Source: Isoetes taiwanensis
Taxonomy: Eukaryota > Streptophyta > Lycopodiopsida > Isoetales > Isoetaceae
Assembly: GCA_021234155.1 (NCBI GenBank)
Contig: JAJEKV010000041.1
Coordinates: 4,020,829-4,084,828 of the forward strand
DNA length: 64,000 nt
Reading direction: 5' to 3'
The notes below the pieces were generated by a model, which saw only the letters and a program-made list of their open reading frames with translations, searched no databases and was not told the DNA's origin. Made by a program: the position numbers and the translations under genes. Each line of letters begins with the position of its first letter. Position 1 is the stretch's first letter. Positions 1-10,955 of this stretch are shown here, piece by piece.

Positions 1-501
1 TTTGATACCAATTGATACAAATGGTCTTCTTTCCCTGTAGAACCTAGCAATTCTGTCAATTATAACCAAAGTAAATCAGAGAACTAGATCTCTGACACAA
101 GTTCACTGCCCAATCGGGTTCAGGCCTGAGAGCACAAGCAAGTAAGCTTTCTATGGATCAACCCAATCCCAAAGGTCTGGCAGAACAAGGGTTCTGTCCG
201 TTCTGGGTTTAGCTTTTGGATGAGACAAAATTATGGAAGATTTAGCTATGGATGATATTATGCGCAAAGAGGCAATGGATATGCCAATGAATCAATTCTC
301 AATCCAGCAGAATTCTAGCTTTTATTTCACTGCTATCCGTGTAACTTATCCAACTAAAACTGATACCCAAGCTGAATTCTACTTCCTGGATTTATAGTCA
401 AATAGATCTTTCAAGAAAAGGTGCAGATATGAGATATTTACAAGAGAAAGATCGGATATTTACAAAAGAAAGATGTCGATACCTTATTTAGGCAGATCAT
501 C
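1..501. other. Left flank without recognisable gene
   Basis: I see no convincing coding exon, RNA gene or repeat in these 500 bases. The last five bases (TCATC, 497-501) are the left target-site duplication of the solo LTR that follows. Confidence 0.5.
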
Positions 502-2024
502 TGTGACGTCCCCTACTTCTACGATGCTCCCATTGTATCAGAAGACGGAGTTCATCCCCCTGGCAGCCAAACTGACAGGGGCCATCCACCTGACACCAAT
601 CCTAGATACTGGATCAATGAGGAAGAATGGATGGATCATTTGCCCCGTCTTCCCTCGGGACCGTCCTAGCTGCGGAAGCGTGAATAAACATAAGCACATG
701 ACATCAATATAGCTACAAGTCACCTCGAAGGGTGAATACACCACAACATAACATCTGTAATAGCAACATCAGTAGCATCAACATACGGGGAATCCTACCC
801 AAGGCTCAGACTCATGGGGGATCGACTGACGGCTTGGGTCTCCAGAAGTCAATGCAGACAGAATTCATGGCAATTGGATTGGGCTGGCATAAGAACATGG
901 TTGTTGGGTAGTCCACTCCATCTGCCCCTCCTGTATACACTTTGCAGAGTTGGTTGAAGAGTCTTGGGACCGGACCGTAGCCTGCCAGGTGCATAGCCAA
1001 AGGGGCTACTGCTGGGTTGCATTTCCCCAGTCCCGACGAGGCAGGAGGAGAGTCTCCTCCCCTCCAGAGGCATGCATGCCCAGCACTGGCAGTTAGAGGG
1101 CCACTGCCCGTATTCGACTTGAACCTCATTGAAGATAATGCATCACCCAAGAGGTGTCGAGCTCATGCCTTGCCCATACGCAGTGGCAAACCATTAAACC
1201 TAGCTATCTTAGATCCCCGGTAGGCTTTACACGCCAGAGGGATCAATCAGTGATCCTTGTTCCACCGGTCTAGCCCCGCCATCCACAACCAGGCGGGCTC
1301 TTGTACACGGGCCGCATTAATTGGGAATTAATGAGGTTATCTAGGATCATCTCCTACTGAAGGTTTCAGGGTCTCTATCTCCCTTCCCATATACACAGGA
1401 GAACATAGAATAGAGCATCATCATCATCATCAAGAACTGAAATACTGAATAAGATCTAATCTATTTACCTAAACATACAAGGTTAGGTTCTTTTGTTACG
1501 GCTGGTGATCTTAGGATCTACAAGGCTGATAGGACTGATCTAACATACTATCCTAACTCATTCGGGGCTAAGAGGCAGCTTTGCAGAATAGAATCGCAAG
1601 TTACCTAATCCTTGACTAGCCCCAGCTCCCCGGATCGCATCCATGCTCTCATTCTTGCTGAAGATAGCTGCCCTTGATGAATTTAAAGTACAAAGGCGGC
1701 GCAAGGCGTCTGGCAATGCAAAATGGCAGCTTGCCTTGGCCGGAATGGCTTAGGGAAGCCCAAAATGCGAAAGGGGAAAGGTTTGTTTCCCCTTTGGTTC
1801 CTTATATATGAACTTTTAAGGTTAGGTTAGAAGGGGCCAAATGGGGTATTGCCACTTGGCAAGGGGGTTTTAATTGCATATGTTTAATATACATGCACAA
1901 CATACGAGGTTGCCACCTAGGTGCAACCCTTTACGGCTCTCAAGTACTTGTCATGATGACATGTAAGTGTGACGTGACAGTATAATATACGTATTCGGAT
2001 CGTATGTTATGCTATAACGTCACA
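502..2024 (-). mobile_element. Solo LTR, family 1, minus orientation
   Basis: Seen: on the minus strand the unit starts TGTGACGT and ends ACGTCACA, an 8-bp terminal inverted repeat with the TG...CA ends typical of LTRs. The flanks carry the same 5 bp, TCATC at 497-501 and 2025-2029, which is the TSD size left by LTR-retrotransposon integrase. No gag or pol lies beside it, so the element has probably been reduced to one LTR by recombination between its two LTRs. A TATA-like TATATAA lies on the minus strand at 1802-1808, about 216 bp from the LTR start. A related copy in the opposite orientation lies at 32684-34341; matching blocks include the tract near 912-935 (sense-strand equivalent near 33923). 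A short (ATC)n run sits near 1416-1431. Small open frames inside are treated as chance. Confidence 0.85.
1802..1808 (-). promoter_or_regulatory. Candidate TATA box of the solo LTR
   Basis: TATATAA on the minus strand, about 216 bp inside the LTR. The related LTR at 32684 has CTATAAATG about 261 bp inside its own start, so the position agrees between copies. Promoter activity is inferred. Confidence 0.4.
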
Positions 2025-2200
2025 TCATCACTCTAACTTCTCTATTTTATCTAATCCGAGACAAAACAGTTGGATCCGGATCATTTTGCGGATGGCTTCG
2101 AGACTATTTTTTATTAAGCCCTTCGGCCCTCGTTATCAACCACCCTATGTTATTTAATTACTAATAAGATTGACTAACAAATGCTACATTTATATATAAT

Positions 2201-3566
2201 ATGTAGCAAAACAACAGGGGGTTTCAGGGGGATTTGGATAAGGATATGGATGTAAAAATAACAATTACTGAAACCATAGACCATATATCCCTAAAACAAT
2301 TGAATAAGTTGTTATAAAAAAAACATAGATTCAAGAAAAAAAAAATCACATTAGCTCACTGGATATATTGGTTAAAATAGTGTTATTAGAACATTGAGTT
2401 ATTTTGGTAGAGGTTCGAGCCCCCGTATTTTATATTCTAAAATCTTAGGCAAAGCCGTATAGAGGTTCGATATTCCCTCAAAACCTTAGGCGAAATCATT
2501 ATTTCATATTTCAAAATCATAGGCGCCTCCAATCATAAATAACTATAAGCGAAACGAGAGGTGCCCAGAATCCCCAACATATGATATGGGCCGTAGGATC
2601 GACGAATCCAACGACTGTGGTAGTCCAGGGTGCACCTCGTTTAGAATATGTAGCAAAACAACAGGGGTTCCAGGGGGATTTGGATAAGGCCCTGTTCCAG
2701 GGGGATTTGGATAAGGATATGGATGTAAAAATAACAATTCCTGAAACCATAGACCATATATTCCTAAAATAATTGAATAAATTGTTATAAAAAAAACCAT
2801 AAATTCAAGATAAAAAATAATCACTTTAGCTCACTGGATATATTGGTTAAAGTAGTGTTATTAGAACATTGATTTATTTTGGTAGAGGTTCGAGCCCCCG
2901 TATTTCATGTTATAAAATCTTAGGCAAAGCCGTATAGAGGTTCGATATTCCCTCAAAACCTTAGGCGAAATCGTATTTCATATTTCAAAATCATAGGCGC
3001 CTCCAATCATAAATGACGATAAGCGAAACGAGAGGTGCCCAGAAGCCCTAACATATGATCTGGTCGTAAGATCGTCCAATGACTGTGGTAGTCCAGGGCG
3101 CACCTCGTTTAGAAATATGTAGCAAAATAACACGGGGTTCCAGGGGGATTTGGATAAGGATATGGATGTAAAAATAACAATTCCTGAAACCATAGACCAT
3201 ATATCCCTAAAACAATTGAATAAGTTGTTATAAAAAAAACATAGATTCAAGATAAAAGATAATCACATTAGCTCATTGGATATATTGGTTAAAGTAGTGT
3301 TATTAGAACATTGACTTATTTTGGTAGAGGTTCAAGCCCCCGTATTCCATATTCTAAAATCTTAGGCAAAGCCGTATAGAGGTTTGATATTCCCTCAAAA
3401 CCTTAGGCGAAATCGTATTTCATATTTCAAAATCATAGGCGCCTCCAATCATAAATGACTATAAGCGAAACGAGAGGTGCCCATAAGCCCCAACATATGA
3501 TCTGGGTCGTAGGATCGACGAATCCAACGACTGTAGTAGTCCAGGGTGCACCTCGTTTAGAATATG
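2201..3566 (+). repeat. Three tandem copies of a ~450-bp repeat with Pol III-like boxes
   Basis: Units begin at about 2201, 2648 and 3117 and the third ends near 3566, giving spacings of 447, 469 and about 450. The second unit is longer because a short block (CAGGGGGATTTGGATAAGG) is doubled at 2675-2720. Each unit has TTAGCTCACTGG, then GGTTAAARTAGTG, then GAGGTTCGAGCCCC (first B box about 2412-2422; GGTTCAAGCCCC in unit three). That order resembles the A and B boxes of a tRNA-derived SINE head. A second weaker GGTTCGAT lies about 50 bp further on. Each unit ends with a CCGTAGGATCGACGAATCC-type motif. No open frame is conserved among units. Confidence 0.8.
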
Positions 3567-4317
3567 GTGCCTTATGTGTTTTGATCTACATTTATATGGT
3601 CATTGGGAAAAGGCTATGGCTACTGGAAATTCTATGCTAGCTTAGTGTTCAACCATCAAGTCTCCTGCATTGCAACAATTTACTATTCAATTGAGCTATC
3701 ATCCACTAAATACTTTAGAAATGCATTTTGAGATTGGTGCAATCATAAATAGCCAAGCATATCTATTACATGTTGAAATTTAGTACAATGACATTGATCT
3801 CAAGTTCAAGACGCCCATAGTGCATTCTATGTAAGATGATTGGGAGCAGGACCCAATAAGCAATGTTGGTGTTGTGTGCATTTTGCATGTCTAATAGAGT
3901 GATACCAATTTGGTATGATGTAAAGATTGCTTCTCCTTTGCTCGACTATGGCTACCAGCATCCACAGCCTCTCCAAGATCGGATTCATATCCTGGAAGGC
4001 AAACACTGCGCGAGATACTGACATAATCTCTAGGCTTTAAAAATTGGAAGAAGATTTCTCCCGCCACTAAGTTGAAGAAGATAGTCGCATAACAAGCAAG
4101 ATATTGACGACATTGCATGCACGAATTGCAGAAGCATGCATCAAAATACCAGGAGCACACACTAAAATGCTAGGAGCCCAACTCCCAGGTACAAACATTG
4201 AAGGTAAGCATAGGCACTGCAGCTACTACTCAGGCTGGACTTCCTCGAACGTGCCTGTCATGCCCAATATGCCGGGTAGTAGTTACTGCACAAAAACAAG
4301 GATAACGAGGTCCTAGT
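3567..4317. other. Intergenic stretch, nothing recognised
   Basis: About 750 bases between the 450-bp repeat array and the LINE duplication. Short open frames exist on both strands but show no family motif, no codon bias I can see and no conserved partner elsewhere in the window. Confidence 0.4.
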
Positions 4318-5800
4318 TCAAGTAGACAATAGCCCTTAGCCCTAAGCGGCCAATCGCTTGCCCAGATCTACTAAAGCATCAACTTATCTAGCACAGAATG
4401 TTGGGAGAGCATTTAAGGAACAACAGGAACAAAGACACAAGAGTTGAGTTGAATTGAACCCATGGAGGTGGTGGCAAAATCATACAAGTCTAATTTTGTC
4501 GATACATTATAATTTTTCTTCTTACATGTGCACCTATGCGAATTAAGGCAATGAGTCTGGGCTTTTTCATGGTCAAATGGTTATGCATATAGGGTTGCGG
4601 CCCCTCTTCAAATGTAAGGTTTATGTGGTACTGGTAATGTGTTGTCTTGGCATGTATAAAGGCGCTGACATCCCGAAGCTTATGGGGAAAACAAGCGTCA
4701 AGATACTACCTCAAGCTATGGCAATCTGCTTATGTTTGCATCTGTATGCACCTGTGCTCATACACATTCTATCTGGCTAGCCATTGAGCTCTCTTTTCCT
4801 TCTAGCAGGCCGCAGGCATTGCCACAGTATATATAAGCCAGGTTGGAGAGATGAGCATCATCCATATTGACCACCTTCTGAAAGTAGATAATATGGCGAT
4901 CAAGGGCTGCTCTCTAAAGAAACAAGAAACCTGTCTCCTGCAATAGGATTCCATATCGGATCGTGGATTATACTTCCAGTGCATGTGCTAAGGAGACTTT
5001 CTGCATCTGTTCCAAGTCATTCCAGGTAGCAAGGGACACCATCGAGCCCCAAACTTCGACTTCAAGTAGATAGTAGCCCTTAGCCCTAGGCAACCAACCC
5101 ATTCACCCGGGTCTACTAAAGCATCGACCCATCTAGCAGAGAAGATTGGGCGAGCATTTAAGAAACAATAGGAGCAGGGCCATAGGATTTGAGTTGGGTT
5201 GAGCTCAAAGAGGTGGTTGAAAAACACACGAGTATAACTTTGTCGGCACGTATAATTTTTCCTCTTATGCGTGCACACGTGCAAATCAAGGCGATGAGTC
5301 TGGTCTTTTTCATGGGCAAACGAGTACGAAGGCAGTGTTGGGCTCCTTGTTCAACAAGTGTGGGATTTATGTGGTGGTGGTAATGTGCTGTCTTAGCCTG
5401 TTCAAGGGCATTGGCATCCCAAAGCTTGCTGAGGAAGCAAGCGTCAAAGTACTACCTCAAAATATGGCGATTCACTTTTGTTTGCAGCTATGCTCTATAC
5501 ATTCCATCTGACTAGCAATTGTGCTCTCTTCTCCTTCCAGTAGGCCTTGAGACATTGTGACCCCATTGCCACGGTGTAAGCTAGGTTGGGAGGCGAGCAT
5601 TGTCCCTATTGACCACCATCTGAAAGTAGATGCTATGCCGATCAAGGGCTGCTCTCTGAAGAGACACGCAACCTGTCTCCTGCAGCAGGATTTGATATGG
5701 GACGGTGGATTCCACGCCCAGTGCCCGTGCTAAGAAGGCTTTCTGGACATGTTAAAAGTCATTATAGGTAGCAAGGAACATCATTGAGTCCCAGATTACA
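4318..5800 (-). repeat. Direct tandem duplication (~745 bp x2) inside a LINE remnant
   Basis: A block beginning TTCAAGTAGA near 4318 recurs beginning near 5062, with a spacing of about 744. Each unit joins a non-LINE part of about 240 bp (containing the CCCTTAGCCCTA motif, an ATTTAAG(A/G)AACAA tract and a TATAATTTTTC tract) to about 500 bp of antisense LINE sequence that encodes the region between reverse transcriptase and the C-terminal finger. The copies differ by many substitutions, so the duplication is old. Confidence 0.75.
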
Positions 5801-7400
5801 ACCCCGTATAGAAGAATTGGCTCCATCAAGATCCTAAATAGTGCGAGTCATGGGCCCAAACATAGGCTCTACTCTGTGACTGTTGTTCTATCTTGCATAC
5901 AATGCTTTCTAGTCCGCTGTCACTTTAACCAGATCGAAGTGTCCCAGTACATTGTAGACAAAATCTCCACTCCCAAATACTTGTAGATGGGTGTCACCTT
6001 CACATCATATCTTTGATAAGTGAATTGCCTGATGTGAGAATGAAATAAGACCACCTTGGTCTTGGCCAAATTGACACGCATATCAGTGACCTGAAGAATG
6101 TGTCTAGGGCATCTAGATGGCATTGCATGTCCTCTGGGGTATAAGCTAGGATATCTATATCATTAGCGTATATTAGTTGCTTGGTGATCTGGTGCAAAAG
6201 TTGAGCTCTGCGGCCCTTATTGTCAGCAAGCCATCTTTTCAATTGATCCCTTGTGGACCCCAATATTATTGTCGAGTGGTTGGTCTGTCAGCTGCAATTG
6301 GCCTCAACATGTCTCATATAGCCTATACACTGCATCTTACAGATCTACAGGGACCCACAGAAATCACAATCTCGCCCATGGCTTTCCCGAGGCACAATGT
6401 CAAAAGCCTTGGCGAAGTCAACGAAGCAACAATATAGGTCTTTCTGACAGCTCTTGTTGTCTTCAACTAAAATCCGTAGTGCGAAGATATGATCAATGGT
6501 TGAGTGCCGTGCCTGAATCCTGTTTGCATGTGAGCTCATACCTCTGCCACCTCTGCCCAACTCGTCAGTTGCTGCTTGAGAATGCCAGTGAAAAGCTGAC
6601 CATAGTTGTTCGGTAATTGGCTAGGCAGTGTAGGTCACCTGCCCTGTAGATGGGAACAACCCTGCTAGTGGTCCACTGTTGGGAGGAACTTCTATAACGC
6701 CTTGTTGATGAACAAGGCAGTTAAATTTGGTACTATGGACGGTCCTGTCCACTTGAGCAACTCTGTCTGCATACTGTCCAAGTCTGCCGCTTTTCTATTG
6801 GCAAAGATATTGTAAGCTCTGGACGACACCTGCCACTGTGATTTTCAGCATCAAGCCTTCCTACAAGGGTACTGTTGCTCGTGAATTTTGAGGATTGTAG
6901 AGTTGTTGCAAGTATTGCCCTCCACTACTCGCAAGTGATGTTACCTGCATGTTGTACTGGCTTTTTGAGCATCCTTTGCTAGAAGGTCCTCGGATGAGAG
7001 TCCAGTCCTTTGGACACTTAGTGATGTATCTGGCTTTTCTAGCCTTGAGAAAAGCACGATATTGTCTGGTTGTGCTTGGGTGTAGAGTGTGATCTGTGAC
7101 CTGGCAGAGCCAACATTTGAGTTCTTTACACTCAGCATCAAACCACTGGTTACATTGAAAGGTTGTGATCCCCGAGCCCATCGCGGGCAGCTTCTTCCAA
7201 AGCACCTTTCTGCCGAGTGCTTCTTCCAAGTGCTTCTTCCAAAGCACCCATCTGTTGCTCAAGTGTAGGGAACTGCAAAAGCCCTGCAAAGCTGGTCTGT
7301 GAGCATCTAGGCGTAAACCTCTCCATGTTCATAGTCCAATCACGGATGTGAGGATATGTATTCGTCCACTTGCTGTTGCTAGCCCCTCTTTGTGACACAT
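4540..7400 (-). mobile_element. LINE A remnant (reverse transcriptase family), 3'-truncated
   Basis: On the minus strand, conserved LINE blocks run in order: a pre-RT block near 7289-6861 (AxxxQYLQQLYNPQN, matching TQYLQQLYDPQD in LINE C); the RT entry block CCFVDFAKAFDIVPRE near 6395; a core block near 6263-6000 with QLIYANDIDILAYTPEDMQ; then YKYLGVEI near 5950; and the connection region at 5800-4540. The reading frame is broken many times. The catalytic YADD box reads YAND here, which would remove one metal-binding aspartate. The finger domain and 3' tail present in copies B, C and E are missing, and the connection region is tandemly duplicated. Dead copy; the 5' limit near 7400 is uncertain. 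Confidence 0.8.
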
Positions 7401-8300
7401 GGTCCTAGATGTTGAAATCCCATTAACTATATATATAATGCTTAGGTAATTGTTTGGCTTATAAATTTGTCTTTCTTTCTCATTCTCTTCCTCCCATAGT
7501 TGCTTCCCCCAACACCACCATATCATCTTGACAATCTTCATAGTTCTAAATCCATTCACCATTACTCTCCAAGATGGTATCACGGCCAACTCATGCCTAA
7601 AACACTTATTGTGTTGGAATGAGATCTCGATCAAAATAAAGAGATGCTCCCTTCTATTTCTTGCCTTGGCTCAATATATAGCTCCTTGTATGTGCGCATC
7701 CGCAATGACCAGCATCTGGAGGTATTCAATGAGGTTCTTCTCTGCATTCTCCAGCAGACCACAGGCAACCACATTATGGCTCCTTCGTTTGAGCTCCTGA
7801 GCTCTTTGTCCTTGGTCACTGTTGACTATACGTGCGCCATAGTTGGTCTTGATGATGACATTTGTGGGGACATGGAAGAGGACATTGATGGTGAGAGAAT
7901 AATGGATGTGGTCCATCAAAAGTACAGGAAAGCATAGATGCCACTATAGTCCAGATTGCAGGAACGATGGCTAATAGCCCGAGTTGGTAGTCCAAACTGA
8001 TTTTATTACGGGAACTTAGTTTGAAGTTGGAGAGGCTAACCTCTAGCATGCTAGACATGGTATATGCATCTAGTTTACCGATGGTAGAGGACTTTAATGG
8101 CAAAAGCTTGGCTAGATCAGTTCCATTGGTTGAGTATGACAAGAAGAGGAAGAAGACTGTTGGGCTTAGTGTGTTTTTAACGGGATTGTGAAGGCCACCT
8201 TGAAGAGTGATAAATCTGGTTAATCTGGGCATGGGTCCTCGCATGCTACAGTGGCATAAATGATGCCATTTTTAACCTCAAATAATAGCGCTAATTAATA
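7401..8300. other. Unassigned stretch beside LINE A, possibly LINE 5' region
   Basis: Overlapping minus-strand frames between 7400 and 8244 include RRSHNVVACGLLENAEKNL (about 7820-7760), which loosely resembles the RR-x-NVV-x-GL motif of LINE ORF1-type proteins. If so, this is the decayed 5' part of LINE A. No frame stays open for long and I cannot confirm the assignment. Confidence 0.25.
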
Positions 8301-8434
8301 GGGTCTAACCAAAATTTTCATTTTATTTTAGCACTAAACCCGCCTATGGGATCCTATACCGTTGAACCTTTGTTAATTTCTCTCTTTCTTAGAGTTTCTT
8401 GGATCAAATTCAGAAATATAGCTACTCCTAATCA

Positions 8435-8671
8435 AGATCCCAATATCATATTTGGTTAAAAACCCCGATCAAACTGTTGTGTGTACTTCTCCTACAATAG
8501 TAATTATAGAAATCGGTTATTTGTACCATTCTAAACAATCGATTGCCAGTCATTTAATTCAAGAAAAGCCCCGATCGAGATCCCATTACCCTGCTTGGTT
8601 AACAACCCCGATCAATTTGCTGCAATCAGAACAATTTCTCAGATTGCCACTCATTTCATTCAAGAAAAGCT
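8435..8671 (+). repeat. Diverged tandem duplication
   Basis: Two blocks share GATCCCA(A/T)T, TTGGTTAA(A/C)A(A/C)CCCCGATCAA and ATTCAAGAAAAGC. The first is about 8435-8570, the second about 8578-8671 with an internal deletion. A 149-codon open frame (8452-8901) runs across both but is probably chance, because its two halves are not similar in translation. Confidence 0.5.
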
Positions 8672-8889
8672 GTTCTAGTGGGAAACATTTAATTGTTGAC
8701 AATTCTTTGCTATGGAAATGGTTTCATTCCATTACATTTGATGCTTTTATATTGAGGACAAAGGTTAATGTATCAGGTGTGGAGAATGAATTCCATCCCG
8801 CTTTGGTTCATCTCTTTATTAGTGTGATATTTCAAGCTAGAAATTTTTTGATATGGCATCAGCAGAAAGTACAGTGCAGTAATATTTGC

Positions 8890-9230
8890 AAATTTCTGTG
8901 ATAGCAGCAGGTTATGCTAATAAATTTGTTTGATACAGTACTTCTTAGTTAGTAATTGTGCCAACGAGTTAAGAATATAGTACTATGTTTGCAGGCAACG
9001 GCTGCCAGTTAGCAACTTATGCTAATAGGTTCTTTTGGTACCATATTTTGCAGGCAGTACTTGCCAGTTAATATGTTCTGCATACGAATTAGTGATTTGG
9101 AGCTATATTTGCAGGCAACAATTGCTAGGTAGCAGGTTATGCTAACAATGCAACATTTGGTGCCACATTTGCAGGCTTTGTTTGTTATTAGCAGCGGTTG
9201 CTAAGAAATTGAAGTTCATTGCTAACAAGA
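8890..9230 (+). repeat. Degenerate ~60-bp tandem repeat
   Basis: The phrase TTTGCAGGCA recurs at about 8991, 9050, 9111 and 9171, so the period is 59-61 bp. Each unit also carries a TTATGCTAA or similar block and a (G/T)TGC(C/T)AG block. At least four units are visible and earlier traces reach back to about 8890. No coding potential is seen. Confidence 0.7.
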
Positions 9231-9339
9231 GTTAATTGCTATTTCACTAATGTGCTAATCATTTACAATTTAGCAGGCAATAGGTTCTAGCTAGCTGGCA
9301 ATAAGCAATGGTTTGTAAAAAGTAGCAATTCATTGCAAA

Positions 9340-9426
9340 GCTAACTATTAATGGGAAAAAGAAGCCACTATTTGCAGCTTCTGTAGATTTTTCTAAGGCA
9401 TTTGATATGGTCCCAAGGGTGCACTT
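9340..9426 (+). mobile_element. LINE F, 5' fragment (RT entry block)
   Basis: The plus strand translates to SVDFSKAFDMVPRVHL at 9376-9425, equivalent to FVDFAKAFDTVPREKLW in LINE B. The reading stops abruptly at ACTT (9423-9426), and the continuation LWAHMKNIGVPE appears 1.5 kb later after another ACTT. The two parts together would give VPR-VH-LWAH, exactly the spacing seen in LINE B, so they look like one LINE split by an insertion. Confidence 0.65.
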
Positions 9427-9639
9427 AGTAAAAACCGTAGAAAACATGTGAGTGTATGGAGGGGATTTTTTTGGGGCCAAAACCGTACCCATATATGGGA
9501 GGAGGTATTTTTCTTGCTTGAATTCCATATATATATACAAGAAATTTAATGCGTCCTACGGCACATTGTTCCAGTTTTAGCATGTTCTTACGGTGCACGG
9601 CCCTGTCGTGCTCTAGATAACCAACGATTCTACTGAGAT

Positions 9640-10250
9640 TCTCTTGTGATTCCTCTATATTCTTCAACATTCTATGTACTATATTTAGTATTCATGAAGA
9701 TTCCCCTAGATTCTCTTAGAATTTTCTATTTTGATTGAGGTGCTTACCCATGAGCATTTAGAACCTTCCAAAATAATCTATTTTGGATCTGTGCAACAAA
9801 TCTAAAACACGTCGAGACGCTTGCCCTGAGCATCTAGAATTTTTTTTTTCAATATTTATATTGTACACCTTTATTATGAAACATTTTAGAACATTCTATT
9901 GTGGCTCTTTGCAAAATCTTAAAAAAAAACTCTAAGATTTCATCAAAATTTTCTTAGATTCCTTTAGATATTATGAAGATCCCCTTAGATTCAACTAGAT
10001 TTTAAGCGATTCCGTTAGACTTGTAAATATTTTCCTACATTCTCTTACAATTTATGAGATTTCCCTATATTCCCTTTAATTCTCCTCGATTCCCTTACAT
10101 TCTAGAAATTTCTAGAACTTTCTGGAACATTCTGAAACTTTCAAAACATCCTAGAACTTTCTGGAAGTATTTCCCTATTCCCTTACATTTCCGAAGATTC
10201 CCATTCTTGAACTATCTAGAATGTTATATTCTATTTTATCTTAATTAGAA
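9640..10250. repeat. AT-rich low-complexity tract with recurring TTCTAGA-like words
   Basis: The words GATTCCCTTA, TTCTAGAA, CATTCTAGAA, TTAGATTC and close variants recur dozens of times without a fixed period. It looks like a much-decayed short-period repeat and is not coding. Confidence 0.4.
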
Positions 10251-10295
10251 CATTACCCTTAAGTATATTTGAAACATAAATTATCCATAGAATTA

Positions 10296-10420
10296 ATGCT
10301 TGGTCTAGTGGTTAGAGTGGGGGGTTTTGGGGGGTTGAGGGCCAGGGTTCGAATCCCCCCAATAATATAAAAAAATTTTAAAAGCCTTTCCTTGAGGGAC
10401 GAGCATTCAACATGAGCCTT
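10296..10420 (+). repeat. tRNA-derived SINE head
   Basis: Box A-like TGGTCTAGTGGTTAGAG at 10301-10317 and a good B box GGTTCGAATCC at 10346-10356 have tRNA-like spacing. The 5' and 3' sides do not pair as an acceptor stem, so this is not a working tRNA gene. An A-rich stretch follows the B box. No TSD was recognised. Confidence 0.55.
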
Positions 10421-10461
10421 AGGATCTTAGACTTGATCAACGATCAAGATCTCACCATATA

Positions 10462-10808
10462 AAAGCAATATGAGCCGTAGGATCTATTACATATAATTCC
10501 CAAAGCCATTTGAACCGTAGGATATGTGCCAACCCACCTAACCGTAGGATCTCGGATCGACGATCAGGATCAAGAGCAACCTGGGCCGTTAGATCGATTA
10601 CATATAATTCCAAGCCATGTGCACCGTAGGATGTGTCCCAAACCAACGTGAGCCATAGGATCTCGGACCGACGATCAAGATCGAATCAACCTGGACCGTA
10701 AGATCGCTTACATATAGTCTATACACAAAATCCCAAGCCATCTGGGCCGCACGATACGTCCCAAAGCCACGTGAGCCGTAGGATCTCGGATCAACGGCCG
10801 GATTCAAC
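10462..10808 (+). repeat. Three tandem 111-125-bp units rich in CCGTAGGATC
   Basis: Units at about 10462-10572, 10573-10683 and 10684-10808. Each has TTACATATA, then CCAAGCCA or a close variant, then ACCGTAGGAT, then AGGATCTCGGA(T/C)C(A/G)ACG. The same GCCGTAGGATC core appears in the 450-bp repeats at 2.2-3.6 kb, so the two families may be related. Confidence 0.7.
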
Positions 10809-10955
10809 ACGACAAACATAAGAACATATATATATTATGATAAGAGAAATATGGTAGGGATATATAAAATATGAGGTATATTTTCTTAGGAAATTTCCGT
10901 ATAAGGGATAATTTCTCTTAACCCTATTCACGCACATGCCATGTAGACTTTACAT

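Noticed and set aside
812-1223. Overlapping frames on both strands inside the first solo LTR
   Set aside because: No motif, and the sister LTR at 32684-34341 does not keep them open.
10296-10365. Possible functional tRNA gene
   Set aside because: A and B boxes are present, but no acceptor stem or cloverleaf closes; better explained as a SINE head.
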